Below, one piece after another: positions 1-8,115 of a stretch of DNA of 64,000 nucleotides; positions within the stretch are counted from its first letter, which is position 1; every line of letters begins with the position of its first letter. The stretch is from Streptomyces nitrosporeus (GTDB taxonomy: Bacteria > Actinomycetota > Actinomycetes > Streptomycetales > Streptomycetaceae). The position numbers and the translations under genes are program-made. The stretch lies in contig NZ_CP023702.1 in NCBI RefSeq assembly GCF_008704555.1, positions 1,426,001 through 1,490,000 on the forward strand, given 5' to 3'. The notes beneath the pieces were generated by a model that did no database searches, was not told the origin of the DNA, and saw only the letters and a program-made list of their open reading frames with translations.

Positions 1-903
1 GCGGCCGGTGTCGACGGCATCGAGGTCTCGCACGGCGACGGCCTCGCCGGCGGCTCCCTCAACTACGGCCCCGGCAGCCACACCGACTGGGAGTGGATCG
101 AGACCGCGGCCGCGCACATCGTCAACGCCCGCCTGACCACCCTGCTGCTGCCCGGCATCGGCACCATCGCGGAGCTCGAACAGGCCTACCGGCTCGGGGT
201 GCGCTCCGTGCGCGTCGCCACGCACTGCACCGAGGCCGACGTCTCGGCCCAGCACATCGCCACCGCCCGCGAACTGGGCATGGACGTCTCGGGCTTCCTG
301 ATGATGAGCCACATGGCCGACGCCAGGACACTGGCCGCCCAGGCCAAGCTGATGGAGTCCTACGGCGCCCACTGCGTCTACGTCACCGACTCCGGCGGCC
401 GTCTGATGATGGACGGCGTCCGTGAGCGGATGCGCGCCTACCGGGACGTACTCGACCCCGCCACCGAGATCGGCATCCACGCCCACGAGAACCTCTCCCT
501 CGCCGTCGCGAACTCCATGGTCGCGGTGGAGGAGGGCGTGACCCGCGTGGACGCGTCCCTCGCCGGGCAGGGCGCGGGCGCGGGCAACTGCCCCATCGAA
601 CCGTTCGTCGCCGTCGCCGACCTCAACGGCTGGGAGCACGGCTGCGATCTCTTCGCCCTCCAGGACGCGGCCGAGGACCTGGTGCGCCCGCTGCAGGACC
701 GCCCCGTCCGCGTGGACCGCGAGACCCTCACCCTCGGCTACGCCGGGGTGTACGGCTCGTTCCTGCGGCACGCGGAGACGGCGGCCGAGCGCTACGGCGT
801 CGACGTCCGCACGATCCTCGTCGAGGCCGGCAGGCGGGGCCTGGTCGGCGGCCAGGAGGACATGATCGTCGACGTGGCACTGGAGCTCGCCCGGACGAGC
901 TGA
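1..903 (+). CDS. mhpE: 4-hydroxy-2-oxovalerate aldolase (partial, 5' end outside window)
   Basis: The reading frame is already open at base 1 and runs about 300 codons to a TGA at 901-903, so the N-terminus lies upstream. It belongs to the HMGL/DmpG aldolase family, which cleaves 4-hydroxy-2-oxovalerate to pyruvate and acetaldehyde as the last step of aromatic meta-cleavage pathways. The family features seen are the [10 protein letters not shown] stretch near the start, LLLPGIGT, the T-H-C-T-E-A-D segment, and the metal-binding [16 protein letters not shown] region followed by a [13 protein letters not shown] loop. In this family the aldolase normally follows an acylating acetaldehyde dehydrogenase, which would be just outside the window. 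A strong hairpin follows the stop, so it probably ends its transcript. Confidence 0.9.
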   Translation, partial: AAGVDGIEVSHGDGLAGGSLNYGPGSHTDWEWIETAAAHIVNARLTTLLLPGIGTIAELEQAYRLGVRSVRVATHCTEADVSAQHIATARELGMDVSGFLMMSHMADARTLAAQAKLMESYGAHCVYVTDSGGRLMMDGVRERMRAYRDVLDPATEIGIHAHENLSLAVANSMVAVEEGVTRVDASLAGQGAGAGNCPIEPFVAVADLNGWEHGCDLFALQDAAEDLVRPLQDRPVRVDRETLTLGYAGVYGSFLRHAETAAERYGVDVRTILVEAGRRGLVGGQEDMIVDVALELARTS

Positions 904-913
904 CACCGCGCAC

Positions 914-953
914 GAGGCAGGGCCGGGAGGGCATGGGCTCCCGGCCCTGCCTC
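914..953 (+). terminator. Hairpin terminator after the aldolase
   Basis: Perfect 16-bp inverted repeat (914-929 and 938-953) with an 8-nt loop, eleven bases after the aldolase stop. There is no U-tract, as is common for Streptomyces terminators. Confidence 0.7.
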
Positions 954-1023
954 CGCGTGTCCGCGCAGCCGCCCCGCACCCGGCCACCGGGGACGGCCCC
1001 GCGGACGGCGTGACCGGACACCT

Positions 1024-1091
1024 CTTGACATTCCTATCGGGCCAGCGTTCCATCGTGATGTCTGACGTGTAAATAACGCTCTCTAGAGTGC
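1024..1091 (+). promoter_or_regulatory. Promoter/operator region of the mhp-like hydrolase gene
   Basis: A TTGACA match (1025-1030) lies 85 bases before the hydrolase start. A near-perfect dyad GCTCTCTAGAGTGC (1078-1091, one mismatched pair) sits between it and the GAGGAG ribosome site. The dyad is a candidate operator for the nearby IclR regulator; no good -10 box was identified, so the exact start of transcription is unclear. Confidence 0.4.
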
Positions 1092-1115
1092 AGATAAAGA
1101 ACGAGGAGTCGGGTC

Positions 1116-1976
1116 ATGTCCCTCACCAAGGAAGCCGCCTCGCACGACATCGCCCTTCCGTCGGGCCTGCGCATGCGCTACTACGAGGCCGGGGAGCCCG
1201 GTGCCGCGCCCGTCGTACTGCTGCACGGCTCCGGACCCGGCGCGACGGGGTGGTCGAACTTCTCGGGCAACATCGGCGCGATCGCCGCCGCCGGCTTCCA
1301 CGTCCTCGCCCCCGACATGCCGGGCTGGGGCGACTCCGACGCCCAGGCGACCGAGGACATGGACCACGACGCGACGCTCGTGGAGTTCCTCGACGCGCTG
1401 GGCCTCGCGAAGGCCGCCCTCGTCGGCAATTCCATGGGCGGTCACACCGCGGTCCGCTTCGCCACGCTGCACCCCGAGCGCATCACCCACCTGGTGACGA
1501 TGGGTGCCTCGCTCGGCCGCGGCCCCGCTTCCCTCCTCAGCCCCGGTGGCGGCCCGAGCGAGGGCCTGAAGGTCCTGGTCAAGGCGTACAAGGACGCGAG
1601 CCCGGAGAACATGCGGGCGCTCGTCGAGATCATGACGTACGACAACGAGCGCTTCGCGACCCCCGAGCTGACCAGGGCGCGCTCGGAGGCGGCGCTCGCC
1701 CGCCCCGACCACCTGGAGAACTACGTCGAGGGCCTCGCGCACGGCGCCCCCATCCCGGTCAGGGTCGACCGCGACAGGATTCCCGGCATCAGGACGCCGA
1801 CCCTGCTGATCCACGGCAAGGACGACCGTGTCCTGCACTACGAGACCAGCCTGTGGCTGCTGGCCAGCATCCCCGACTCCCGCCTGGTGCTGCTCAACCG
1901 GTGCGGCCACTGGGCGATGATCGAGCACGCCGACGAGTTCAACCGCCTGGTCGTCGACTTCCTGTCGCACAACTGA
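1116..1976 (+). CDS. Alpha/beta hydrolase, MhpC-like C-C bond hydrolase
   Basis: A 286-residue alpha/beta hydrolase of the meta-cleavage product hydrolase type (MhpC/BphD/TodF), which hydrolyse the ring-opened 2-hydroxy-6-oxo-dienoate to 2-hydroxypentadienoate plus an acid. Visible are the oxyanion HGSGPG at 37-42, the nucleophile elbow GNSMGG with Ser106, an acidic residue near 236 (HGKDD) and the catalytic His265 in CGHW. The start ATG has a GAGGAG site seven bases upstream. It lies between the aldolase and the hydroxylase/dioxygenase genes, which fits a catabolic role on the same substrate. The exact substrate is not readable from sequence. Confidence 0.85.
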   Translation: MSLTKEAASHDIALPSGLRMRYYEAGEPGAAPVVLLHGSGPGATGWSNFSGNIGAIAAAGFHVLAPDMPGWGDSDAQATEDMDHDATLVEFLDALGLAKAALVGNSMGGHTAVRFATLHPERITHLVTMGASLGRGPASLLSPGGGPSEGLKVLVKAYKDASPENMRALVEIMTYDNERFATPELTRARSEAALARPDHLENYVEGLAHGAPIPVRVDRDRIPGIRTPTLLIHGKDDRVLHYETSLWLLASIPDSRLVLLNRCGHWAMIEHADEFNRLVVDFLSHN

Positions 1977-2013
1977 GCCGGCCAGCACCGCACCGAATCG
2001 ATCGGAACACCCC

Positions 2014-3747
2014 ATGACCACCTTCGACACCGACGTCGTCGTCATCGGAGCGGGGCCCGTCGGCCTCACCCTCGCCAATCTGCTCGGCGTCCGCGGGCAC
2101 CGGGCCACCGTCCTGGAAGCCCGCCACGAGCTCATCGACTACCCGCGCGGCGTCGGCCTCGACGACGAGTCGATCCGCACCCTGCACACGGCCGGCCTGT
2201 GGGAACGCGTACGGCCGTTCACGGTCCCGCACCACGTGGTACGGCTCGTCAACGGCACCGGCCGGGTCCTGGCCACCAACAATCCGCGCACCCAGGAGTT
2301 CGGCCACCCGCGCAAGCACGGCTTCGTGCAGCCGCTGGTCGACAAGGAACTCGCCGCCGGACTCGACCGCTTCCCCGGTACCGCGCTGCGCTTCCGCCAC
2401 AGGGTCGTCGGCCTGGAGGACCGCGGCGACCACGTCGCCGTGACCGCCGAACGGCACGACGCCGCGGGCGAGCCGGCCGGCACGGTCACCGTCACCGCCC
2501 GCTACGCGGTCGGCTGCGAGGGGGGAAGCTCCTTCACCCGCAAGTGGATGGGCGTGGAATTCGAGGGGAAGTCGCCCTCGACCCGCTGGGTGGTCGTGGA
2601 CGTGGCCGACGACCCGATCGGCACCCCCTCGGTCTATCTCGGCGCCGACCCGCGCCGCCCGTACGTCTCCATCGGGCTGCCGCAGGGCATCCGCCGCTGG
2701 GAGTTCATGCTCCACGACGACGAGCCGACCGCCCTGTGCGACGACCCGGCGTTCATGCGCTCCCTGCTCGAACGCCACGTCCCCGACCCCTCGGCGCTGC
2801 GGGTCATCAACCAGCGCACCTTCACCCACCACGGCCGCGTGGCCTCCGGCTTCCGCAAGGGACGGGTCTTCCTCGCCGGCGACGCGGCGCACCTGATGCC
2901 GGTGTGGCTCGGCCAGGGCTGGAACTCCGGGATCCGCGACGCGACGAACCTGGCGTGGAAGCTCAGCGCCGTGCTCGCGGGTGACGCGGACGACGCCCTC
3001 CTGGACACGTACACCGAGGAACGCCGCAAGCACGCCTCCGACATGATCGATGTGAACATGGCGGCGGGCACCGTCATGAAGATGGGACGCTTCGGCGGCG
3101 CGGTGCGCGATGCCGCCGCGTCCGCGCTCAACCTCGTACCGAAGTGGAAGTCGTACTTCACCGAGCTGCGGTTCAAGCCGATGCCGCGCTACGCGTCCGG
3201 GGTCGTCGTCGACCAGGCGACGCTCAGGCCGGGGCGGGCCGGAGCCGGCTTCAAACGGCGCGGCGCCCTGGCACCGTTCACCGACTCCTGCGGTGAGCTC
3301 TCCCCGGTCGGGATGCAGTTCATCCAGCCCCGGGTCACCACCGCCGACGCCGCGGACGCCCTGCTCGACGACGTCACCGGTGACTGGTGGACGCTGGCCA
3401 CGTGGGGCACCAACCCGACCGCGTTCCTCACCGAGGCCGACCTGGCCCTGGTCCGCCGCCACCGGATCCGGCTGGTCTCCTTCATGCCGGAGACCCAGCG
3501 CACCTGGGCCGAGACGGAGTTCGCCGGTTCCCCGGCGCCCGTCACCGTCGTCGGCGACACGACCGGCGCCCTCAAGGACTGGTTCGACGTACGCGCCTGC
3601 GGCCTCGTCGTGCTGCGCCCCGACCACTTCGTGGCCGCGGCCTCCCTCACCCGCCAGGCGTCCCAGGTGCTCGCCGCCCTGCGCACCGCCGCCTCCCTCA
3701 CCACCGCACCCGTCGGGGAGCCCGCCCTGGAAGGAGCCACGGCATGA
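2014..3747 (+). CDS. mhpA: FAD-dependent aromatic hydroxylase, MhpA-like
   Basis: A 577-residue class A flavoprotein monooxygenase of the 3-(3-hydroxyphenyl)propionate hydroxylase (MhpA)/PheA/TfdB family. The N-terminal FAD Rossmann motif GAGPVG is at 12-17. The second FAD motif GDAAHLMPVWLGQGWNSG lies near residue 289 and is characteristic of the MhpA branch, and a thioredoxin-like C-terminal domain follows. It would use NAD(P)H and oxygen to add a second hydroxyl to a phenolic acid, making the catechol that the next gene product cleaves. Its TGA overlaps the ATG of the dioxygenase gene (ATGA), so the two are translationally coupled. Confidence 0.88.
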   Translation: MTTFDTDVVVIGAGPVGLTLANLLGVRGHRATVLEARHELIDYPRGVGLDDESIRTLHTAGLWERVRPFTVPHHVVRLVNGTGRVLATNNPRTQEFGHPRKHGFVQPLVDKELAAGLDRFPGTALRFRHRVVGLEDRGDHVAVTAERHDAAGEPAGTVTVTARYAVGCEGGSSFTRKWMGVEFEGKSPSTRWVVVDVADDPIGTPSVYLGADPRRPYVSIGLPQGIRRWEFMLHDDEPTALCDDPAFMRSLLERHVPDPSALRVINQRTFTHHGRVASGFRKGRVFLAGDAAHLMPVWLGQGWNSGIRDATNLAWKLSAVLAGDADDALLDTYTEERRKHASDMIDVNMAAGTVMKMGRFGGAVRDAAASALNLVPKWKSYFTELRFKPMPRYASGVVVDQATLRPGRAGAGFKRRGALAPFTDSCGELSPVGMQFIQPRVTTADAADALLDDVTGDWWTLATWGTNPTAFLTEADLALVRRHRIRLVSFMPETQRTWAETEFAGSPAPVTVVGDTTGALKDWFDVRACGLVVLRPDHFVAAASLTRQASQVLAALRTAASLTTAPVGEPALEGATA

Positions 3748-4688
3748 CCGTCGCCCTCGTCACCATGTCGCACAGCCCGCTCCTCGGGTACGCGGACCCG
3801 CCCGCCGAGGTGAACGCCGCGGTCCAGGGCGCCTTCTCCACCGCACGGGCCTTCGTCGAGGAGTACGACCCCACGCTGGTGGTCTCTTTCGCGCCCGACC
3901 ACTACAACGGCTTCTTCTACGACCTGATGCCACCGTTCTGCATCGGCTACGAGGCCCTGGGCGTCGGCGACTACGGCACCGCGGAAGGCCCGCTGGACGT
4001 GCCGGCCGGGCGCGCCGGGGAACTGGCCCAGTGGGTGGCGGAGCGCGACATCGACGTGGCGGTCTCCCGCCGCATGGAGGTCGACCACGGCGCGGTCCAG
4101 CCGCTGGAGATCCTCTTCGGCGGCATCGACCGGGTACCGACGATCCCGGTCTTCGTCAACGGCGTGGCCAGGCCCTTCGTGACGATGCGCCGTGTGCGGC
4201 GCCTCGGCGAGGCCATCGGCGGCTACCTCGCCTCGCTGGAGGACGAGCGGGTCCTCGTCATCGGCTCCGGCGGCCTCTCCCACGACCCGCCGGTCCCCCA
4301 GTGGGCCACGGCGGACGACGCCGCCCGCGCCCTGCTGCTCAACGGCCGCCACCCCACGGCGGCGGCCCGCGACGCCCGCCAGCAGCGGGTCATCGACACG
4401 GCGAAGGCGTTCGCGGCGGGCACGGCCACGATCCGGGACCTCAACCCCGCCTGGGACACGGCCCTGATGGCGGTGTTCGCCTCGGGTGACCTCTCCCCCG
4501 TCGACGCGATGACGCCCGAGCAGATGGCCGAGGACGCCGGCAACTCCGCCCACGAGGTACGCACCTGGGTCGCCGCCTTCGCGGCTCTCGGGGCGGCGGG
4601 CCCGTACGACGTGACGTACTCCTTCTACCGGCCGATCAGGGAGTACATCGCCGGGTTCGGTGTGATGACGGCGCGTACGGCCGGGTGA
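3744..4688 (+). CDS. mhpB: Class III extradiol dioxygenase, MhpB-like
   Basis: A 314-residue single-chain LigB-superfamily ring-cleavage dioxygenase resembling 2,3-dihydroxyphenylpropionate 1,2-dioxygenase. The start ATG at 3744 is chosen because it overlaps the hydroxylase stop and carries GGAG seven bases upstream. The protein opens with a TMSHSPLLGY stretch whose histidine is an expected iron ligand, and further conserved histidines are in FAPDHYNGFFYD and MEVDHGAVQPLE; GSGGLSHDPP follows in the C-terminal half. It should cleave the catechol made by the MhpA-like enzyme to give the substrate of the hydrolase at 1116, which makes 1-4688 a coherent meta-cleavage module. Confidence 0.88.
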   Translation: MTVALVTMSHSPLLGYADPPAEVNAAVQGAFSTARAFVEEYDPTLVVSFAPDHYNGFFYDLMPPFCIGYEALGVGDYGTAEGPLDVPAGRAGELAQWVAERDIDVAVSRRMEVDHGAVQPLEILFGGIDRVPTIPVFVNGVARPFVTMRRVRRLGEAIGGYLASLEDERVLVIGSGGLSHDPPVPQWATADDAARALLLNGRHPTAAARDARQQRVIDTAKAFAAGTATIRDLNPAWDTALMAVFASGDLSPVDAMTPEQMAEDAGNSAHEVRTWVAAFAALGAAGPYDVTYSFYRPIREYIAGFGVMTARTAG

Positions 4689-5064
4689 GACGCCCGCACG
4701 GTGTTCCGTACGGGCCCTGAGGCCCCCCGGGTCCGCGGCACGGAGGACGCCGCCCTCCCCGGCCCGGGCCGCCGGCCGGCCACGCACGGGGCGCCCGCCG
4801 GCACCGGGCGCGTCCCCCCGCTCCCGTCCCCACGGAGACGGCGGTGTCCGGGCCGCGCCACCGGACGGCCCCGCCGCCCTGCACCACCGCCCCCGCCCAC
4901 TGCCAGGGGCCGCACGGGCAGCGGGCGGACCGCCGCCCGGCCCCTGGGCAGGGGGCCTGACCTGGGCGCCTTCCGCGCTCCGCACACCTCGCGCACCGCC
5001 CGGGCCGTCCCGCCGGAAGGACCGGCCCTCGTATCCTGTCGGACATGCGGGTAAGGACTACGCC
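4689..5064. other. 376-base non-coding gap before the IclR gene
   Basis: Extremely GC-rich spacer with no credible gene. A TAAGGA ribosome site precedes the IclR ATG, and a TATCCT hexamer about 30 bases before that start could be its -10 box. No strong hairpin is evident. Confidence 0.5.
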
Positions 5065-5805
5065 ATGATCGACGGTCTCGAACGGGCCGTGCGGATTCTG
5101 GATCTCTTCTCCTCCGACGCTCCCGAGTGGGCGGTCAGCGACGTGTGCCGGGCGCTCGACCTCCCCAAGACGACGGTCTGGGACTACATGCAGAGCATGG
5201 TCTCTCTCGGCCTCCTGCGCCGCACCGGGCGCGGCCGCTACCGGCTCGGATGGCACGCCTTCCAGCTGGGGCTGCGCGCGCGGATGACCTCCGAGATCTC
5301 CGAGCCCGCCTGGACGGAGATGCGCGATCTGGTCGCCGCCCACCAGGAGACGGTGCAGCTGACCTCACGCCATCACGGCGAGGTCGTCCATCTGGAGAAG
5401 ATCACACCGCGCACCGGGGTCCGGATCAACGCGACCCGGGTCGGCGAACGTCTTCCCGCGCACTGCACGGCGGCCGGCAAGGCGATGCTGGCCCACCTCT
5501 CGCCCCGCGAGCTGCGCGGCGTCTACGGCGACGGCCCGCTGGGGTCCCTCACGGCGCGTTCCCTCACCGCGCTCCCGGCCCTGGAAGCGGAACTGTCCGC
5601 CGTACGTGAGCGCGGGTACGCCCTGGACACCGAGGAAGCGTTCGAGGGCGTGTGCAGTGTGGCCGCGCCGATCAGCAACCGGCACGGCGACGTGTCGTGG
5701 GCCCTGAGCATGAGCTTCCTCGAATACCGGCTGCCCACCCACGGGGAGACGTACGCCCGCGCCGTGGCCGACGCGGCGCGGCGGCTCTCCGAGCACGCGC
5801 CGTGA
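5065..5805 (+). CDS. IclR-family transcriptional regulator
   Basis: A 246-residue IclR regulator. An N-terminal winged helix (residues 1-65, opening with IDGLERAVRILDLF and the recognition segment LDLPKTTVWDYMQSM) is followed by the IclR effector domain, including LEKITPRTG, the LPAHCTAAGKAMLA signature and EEAFEGVCSVAAPI. Regulators of this family typically bind aromatic intermediates and control aromatic catabolism. Its position between the two catabolic modules makes it the likely regulator of one or both. A perfect GTTCG-type palindrome lies directly after its stop, in front of the hydantoinase operon. Confidence 0.9.
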   Translation: MIDGLERAVRILDLFSSDAPEWAVSDVCRALDLPKTTVWDYMQSMVSLGLLRRTGRGRYRLGWHAFQLGLRARMTSEISEPAWTEMRDLVAAHQETVQLTSRHHGEVVHLEKITPRTGVRINATRVGERLPAHCTAAGKAMLAHLSPRELRGVYGDGPLGSLTARSLTALPALEAELSAVRERGYALDTEEAFEGVCSVAAPISNRHGDVSWALSMSFLEYRLPTHGETYARAVADAARRLSEHAP

Positions 5806-5817
5806 CCTGAGACCGCC

Positions 5818-5834
5818 GTTCGGCTGAGCCGAAC
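5818..5834. promoter_or_regulatory. Palindromic IclR-type operator candidate
   Basis: GTTCGGCTGAGCCGAAC is a perfect 8+8 dyad around one central base, 13 bases after the iclR stop and about 170 bases before the hydantoinase A start. Its GTTCG...CGAAC form resembles operators known for PcaR/PobR-type IclR regulators. It could alternatively act as a weak hairpin after iclR. Confidence 0.4.
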
Positions 5835-6007
5835 AGCGCGTTGTCGGTGCATGTGCGAAGGGCTACGGTCCTGGAAACACCGCGCCTTCCAGTAAAGCTC
5901 GAATTCGGTTCGCGCTGGCCGCGCCATTCACGCGACTCATTCTTGCGTCGATGTGCAGCACTTCCTTCAGCGTGCCCTTTCAGGCTCACAGCAACGGAGT
6001 TTCCTCG

Positions 6008-8101
6008 ATGACGAACGTAGACAAAAAGGCGAGCCGGCGGATCGGAATTGATATCGGGGGCACTTTCACCGACCTCTTCGTGATCGAAGAGGACGGCGGG
6101 TCCCGCATCTACAAGTCCCCGACCACCCCGCACGACCCGTCCGTCGGCCTGCTGGACGGACTGGCCAAAGCCGCCGGCAGCTTCGGGGAGTCGCTGGAGG
6201 ACTTCCTCGGCGCGGTGTCCACGATCGTGCACGGCACGACGATCGCCACCAACGCCGTGCTGACCCACCGGGGGGCGAAGACAGGTTTCGTCACCACGCA
6301 CGGCTTCCGTGACCTGCTGAACATGCGCCGCGGAATCCGGGAGCGGCAGAACGACTCCAAGTACGCGCCGCCGCCGCCGCTCGTCCCCCGGGAGCTCATC
6401 GCCACCGTCCGCGAACGGATCGACGTGTCGGGCGCCGAGGTCGTGGCACTCCACGAGGACGACGTGCGCGCGGCGGCGCGGTACTTCCGGGAGCAGGGTG
6501 TCGAGGCCGTCGCCGTCTCCTATCTGTGGTCCTTCGTGGACCCTTCCCACGAGCAGCGCACCGCTGAAATCCTGCGCGAGGAACTCCCCGGCGTATTCAT
6601 CACCATATCCAGCGACGTGGTGCCCCAGATCCGCGCCTACGAGCGGCACAGCACCACGGTGCTCAACGCGTTCGTCGGGCCCAAACTGCAGAATTACCTG
6701 GCGAACATCGAGCGGCAGCTGGCGGACCGGGGATTCTCCGGCACCCTGCTCATCGTGCAGTCCAACGGCGGCGTGATGTCGCCCGAGATCGCCAGTAATT
6801 CCGCGGTCAACGCGCTGATGTCCGGTCCGGCCGCCGCGCCGGGGGCGGCCCTGCAGTACGCCCGCCGGCACGGTGCCGAGAACGTCATCGCCGTCGACAT
6901 GGGCGGTACCAGCTTCGACGTGGCGCTGGTGCGCGACGGGGAGTCACTGCTCACCGGCGACAGCGAGATCGCCGGATACCGGGTCGCCCTGCCCATGCTG
7001 GACATCCACACCGTGGGCGCGGGCGGCGGCTCGCTGGTGTGGGTGGACTCCGGCGGCATCCTCCGCGTCGGCCCGCAGAGCGCCACCGCCGACCCCGGCC
7101 CCGCCTGTTACGGCCGCGGCGGCGAGAACCCCACGACCACCGACGCCGACCTCCTCATGGGGTACCTGAACCCGGACATGTTCGGGGACGGCGCCTTCAC
7201 CCTGGACGTCGAAGCGGCGCGCCGGGCCGTCGAGGAGAAGGTCGCGAAGCCGCTCGGCCTCTCCGTCACCGAAGCGGTCGAAGGCATCTACCGCGTCGTG
7301 AACGCGACCATGGCCGAGGCCGTCAGCGCGGTCTCCGTCAAGCGCGGTGTCGACCCCCGCGAGTTCACCGTGGTGGTCGCGGGCGGCGCGGGACCGATCC
7401 ACGCCGTACCGATCGCGCAGGAACTCGGCATCACCCGCATCATCGTGCCGCGTGAGTCCTCGGTGTTCTGTGCCGTCGGCACCCTCCTGACCGACCTCAA
7501 GCACCTGTACGCGCGCACCTTCGTCTCGGACATGGACGCCCTGGACCTGGACCGGGCCGGCGAGCTGTACCGGGAGATGCGGGACGAGGCCGTCGAGACG
7601 CTCCGCTCGGAGAACGTGGCGGACGACGCGATCGACCTGGTCTTCAGCGCCGATGTGCGCTACATCGGCCAGTTCACCGAGATCGAGGTCCCCCTGGCCT
7701 TCGACGGCGAACTCACCCAGGAGTCGCTCAAGCAGCTCGTCAGCGACTTCGAGGCGAAGCACGAGGCCCTCAACGGGTACGCCATGCCCGGCGAGCCCAC
7801 CGAACTCATCAACGTACGCCTCACTTCCCTGGGGCGTACCGCCAAGCCCGCGCTCGCCGACGAGCCCTCCGCCGGCCCGGACCCGAGCGCCGCCCTCAAG
7901 GGCGCCCGCGAGGCGGTCTTCTCCGGCCGGACCGTGCGCACCGATGTCTACGACGGCCTCGCCCTGCGCCGCGACAACCGCGTCGCCGGCCCCGCGATCA
8001 TCGAGCAGCCCACCACCACCGTCGTCCTCATCGAGGGCTACGCCATGACGGTGGACGCGCAGGGCAACTACGTCATCGAACCGGCGAACCAGCCGGCCTG
8101 A
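6008..8101 (+). CDS. Hydantoinase/oxoprolinase-family subunit A (HyuA-like)
   Basis: A 697-residue protein of the hydantoinase A/5-oxoprolinase N-terminal superfamily, which also includes N-methylhydantoinase, caprolactamase and acetone or acetophenone carboxylase subunits; all couple ATP hydrolysis to their reaction. The phosphate-binding GIDIGGTFTD is at the N-terminus, followed by VHGTTIATNAVL, QSNGGVMS, the VDMGGTSFDV actin-like motif and TVGAGGGSLVWVD. Start 6008 is preferred over 5951 because it has GGAG nine bases upstream and puts the phosphate loop near the usual position. It sits 14 bases before subunit B. The substrate cannot be read; ATP-dependent lactam opening or carboxylation are the family options. 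Confidence 0.85.
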   Translation: MTNVDKKASRRIGIDIGGTFTDLFVIEEDGGSRIYKSPTTPHDPSVGLLDGLAKAAGSFGESLEDFLGAVSTIVHGTTIATNAVLTHRGAKTGFVTTHGFRDLLNMRRGIRERQNDSKYAPPPPLVPRELIATVRERIDVSGAEVVALHEDDVRAAARYFREQGVEAVAVSYLWSFVDPSHEQRTAEILREELPGVFITISSDVVPQIRAYERHSTTVLNAFVGPKLQNYLANIERQLADRGFSGTLLIVQSNGGVMSPEIASNSAVNALMSGPAAAPGAALQYARRHGAENVIAVDMGGTSFDVALVRDGESLLTGDSEIAGYRVALPMLDIHTVGAGGGSLVWVDSGGILRVGPQSATADPGPACYGRGGENPTTTDADLLMGYLNPDMFGDGAFTLDVEAARRAVEEKVAKPLGLSVTEAVEGIYRVVNATMAEAVSAVSVKRGVDPREFTVVVAGGAGPIHAVPIAQELGITRIIVPRESSVFCAVGTLLTDLKHLYARTFVSDMDALDLDRAGELYREMRDEAVETLRSENVADDAIDLVFSADVRYIGQFTEIEVPLAFDGELTQESLKQLVSDFEAKHEALNGYAMPGEPTELINVRLTSLGRTAKPALADEPSAGPDPSAALKGAREAVFSGRTVRTDVYDGLALRRDNRVAGPAIIEQPTTTVVLIEGYAMTVDAQGNYVIEPANQPA

Positions 8102-8115
8102 AGGGAATCACACGG

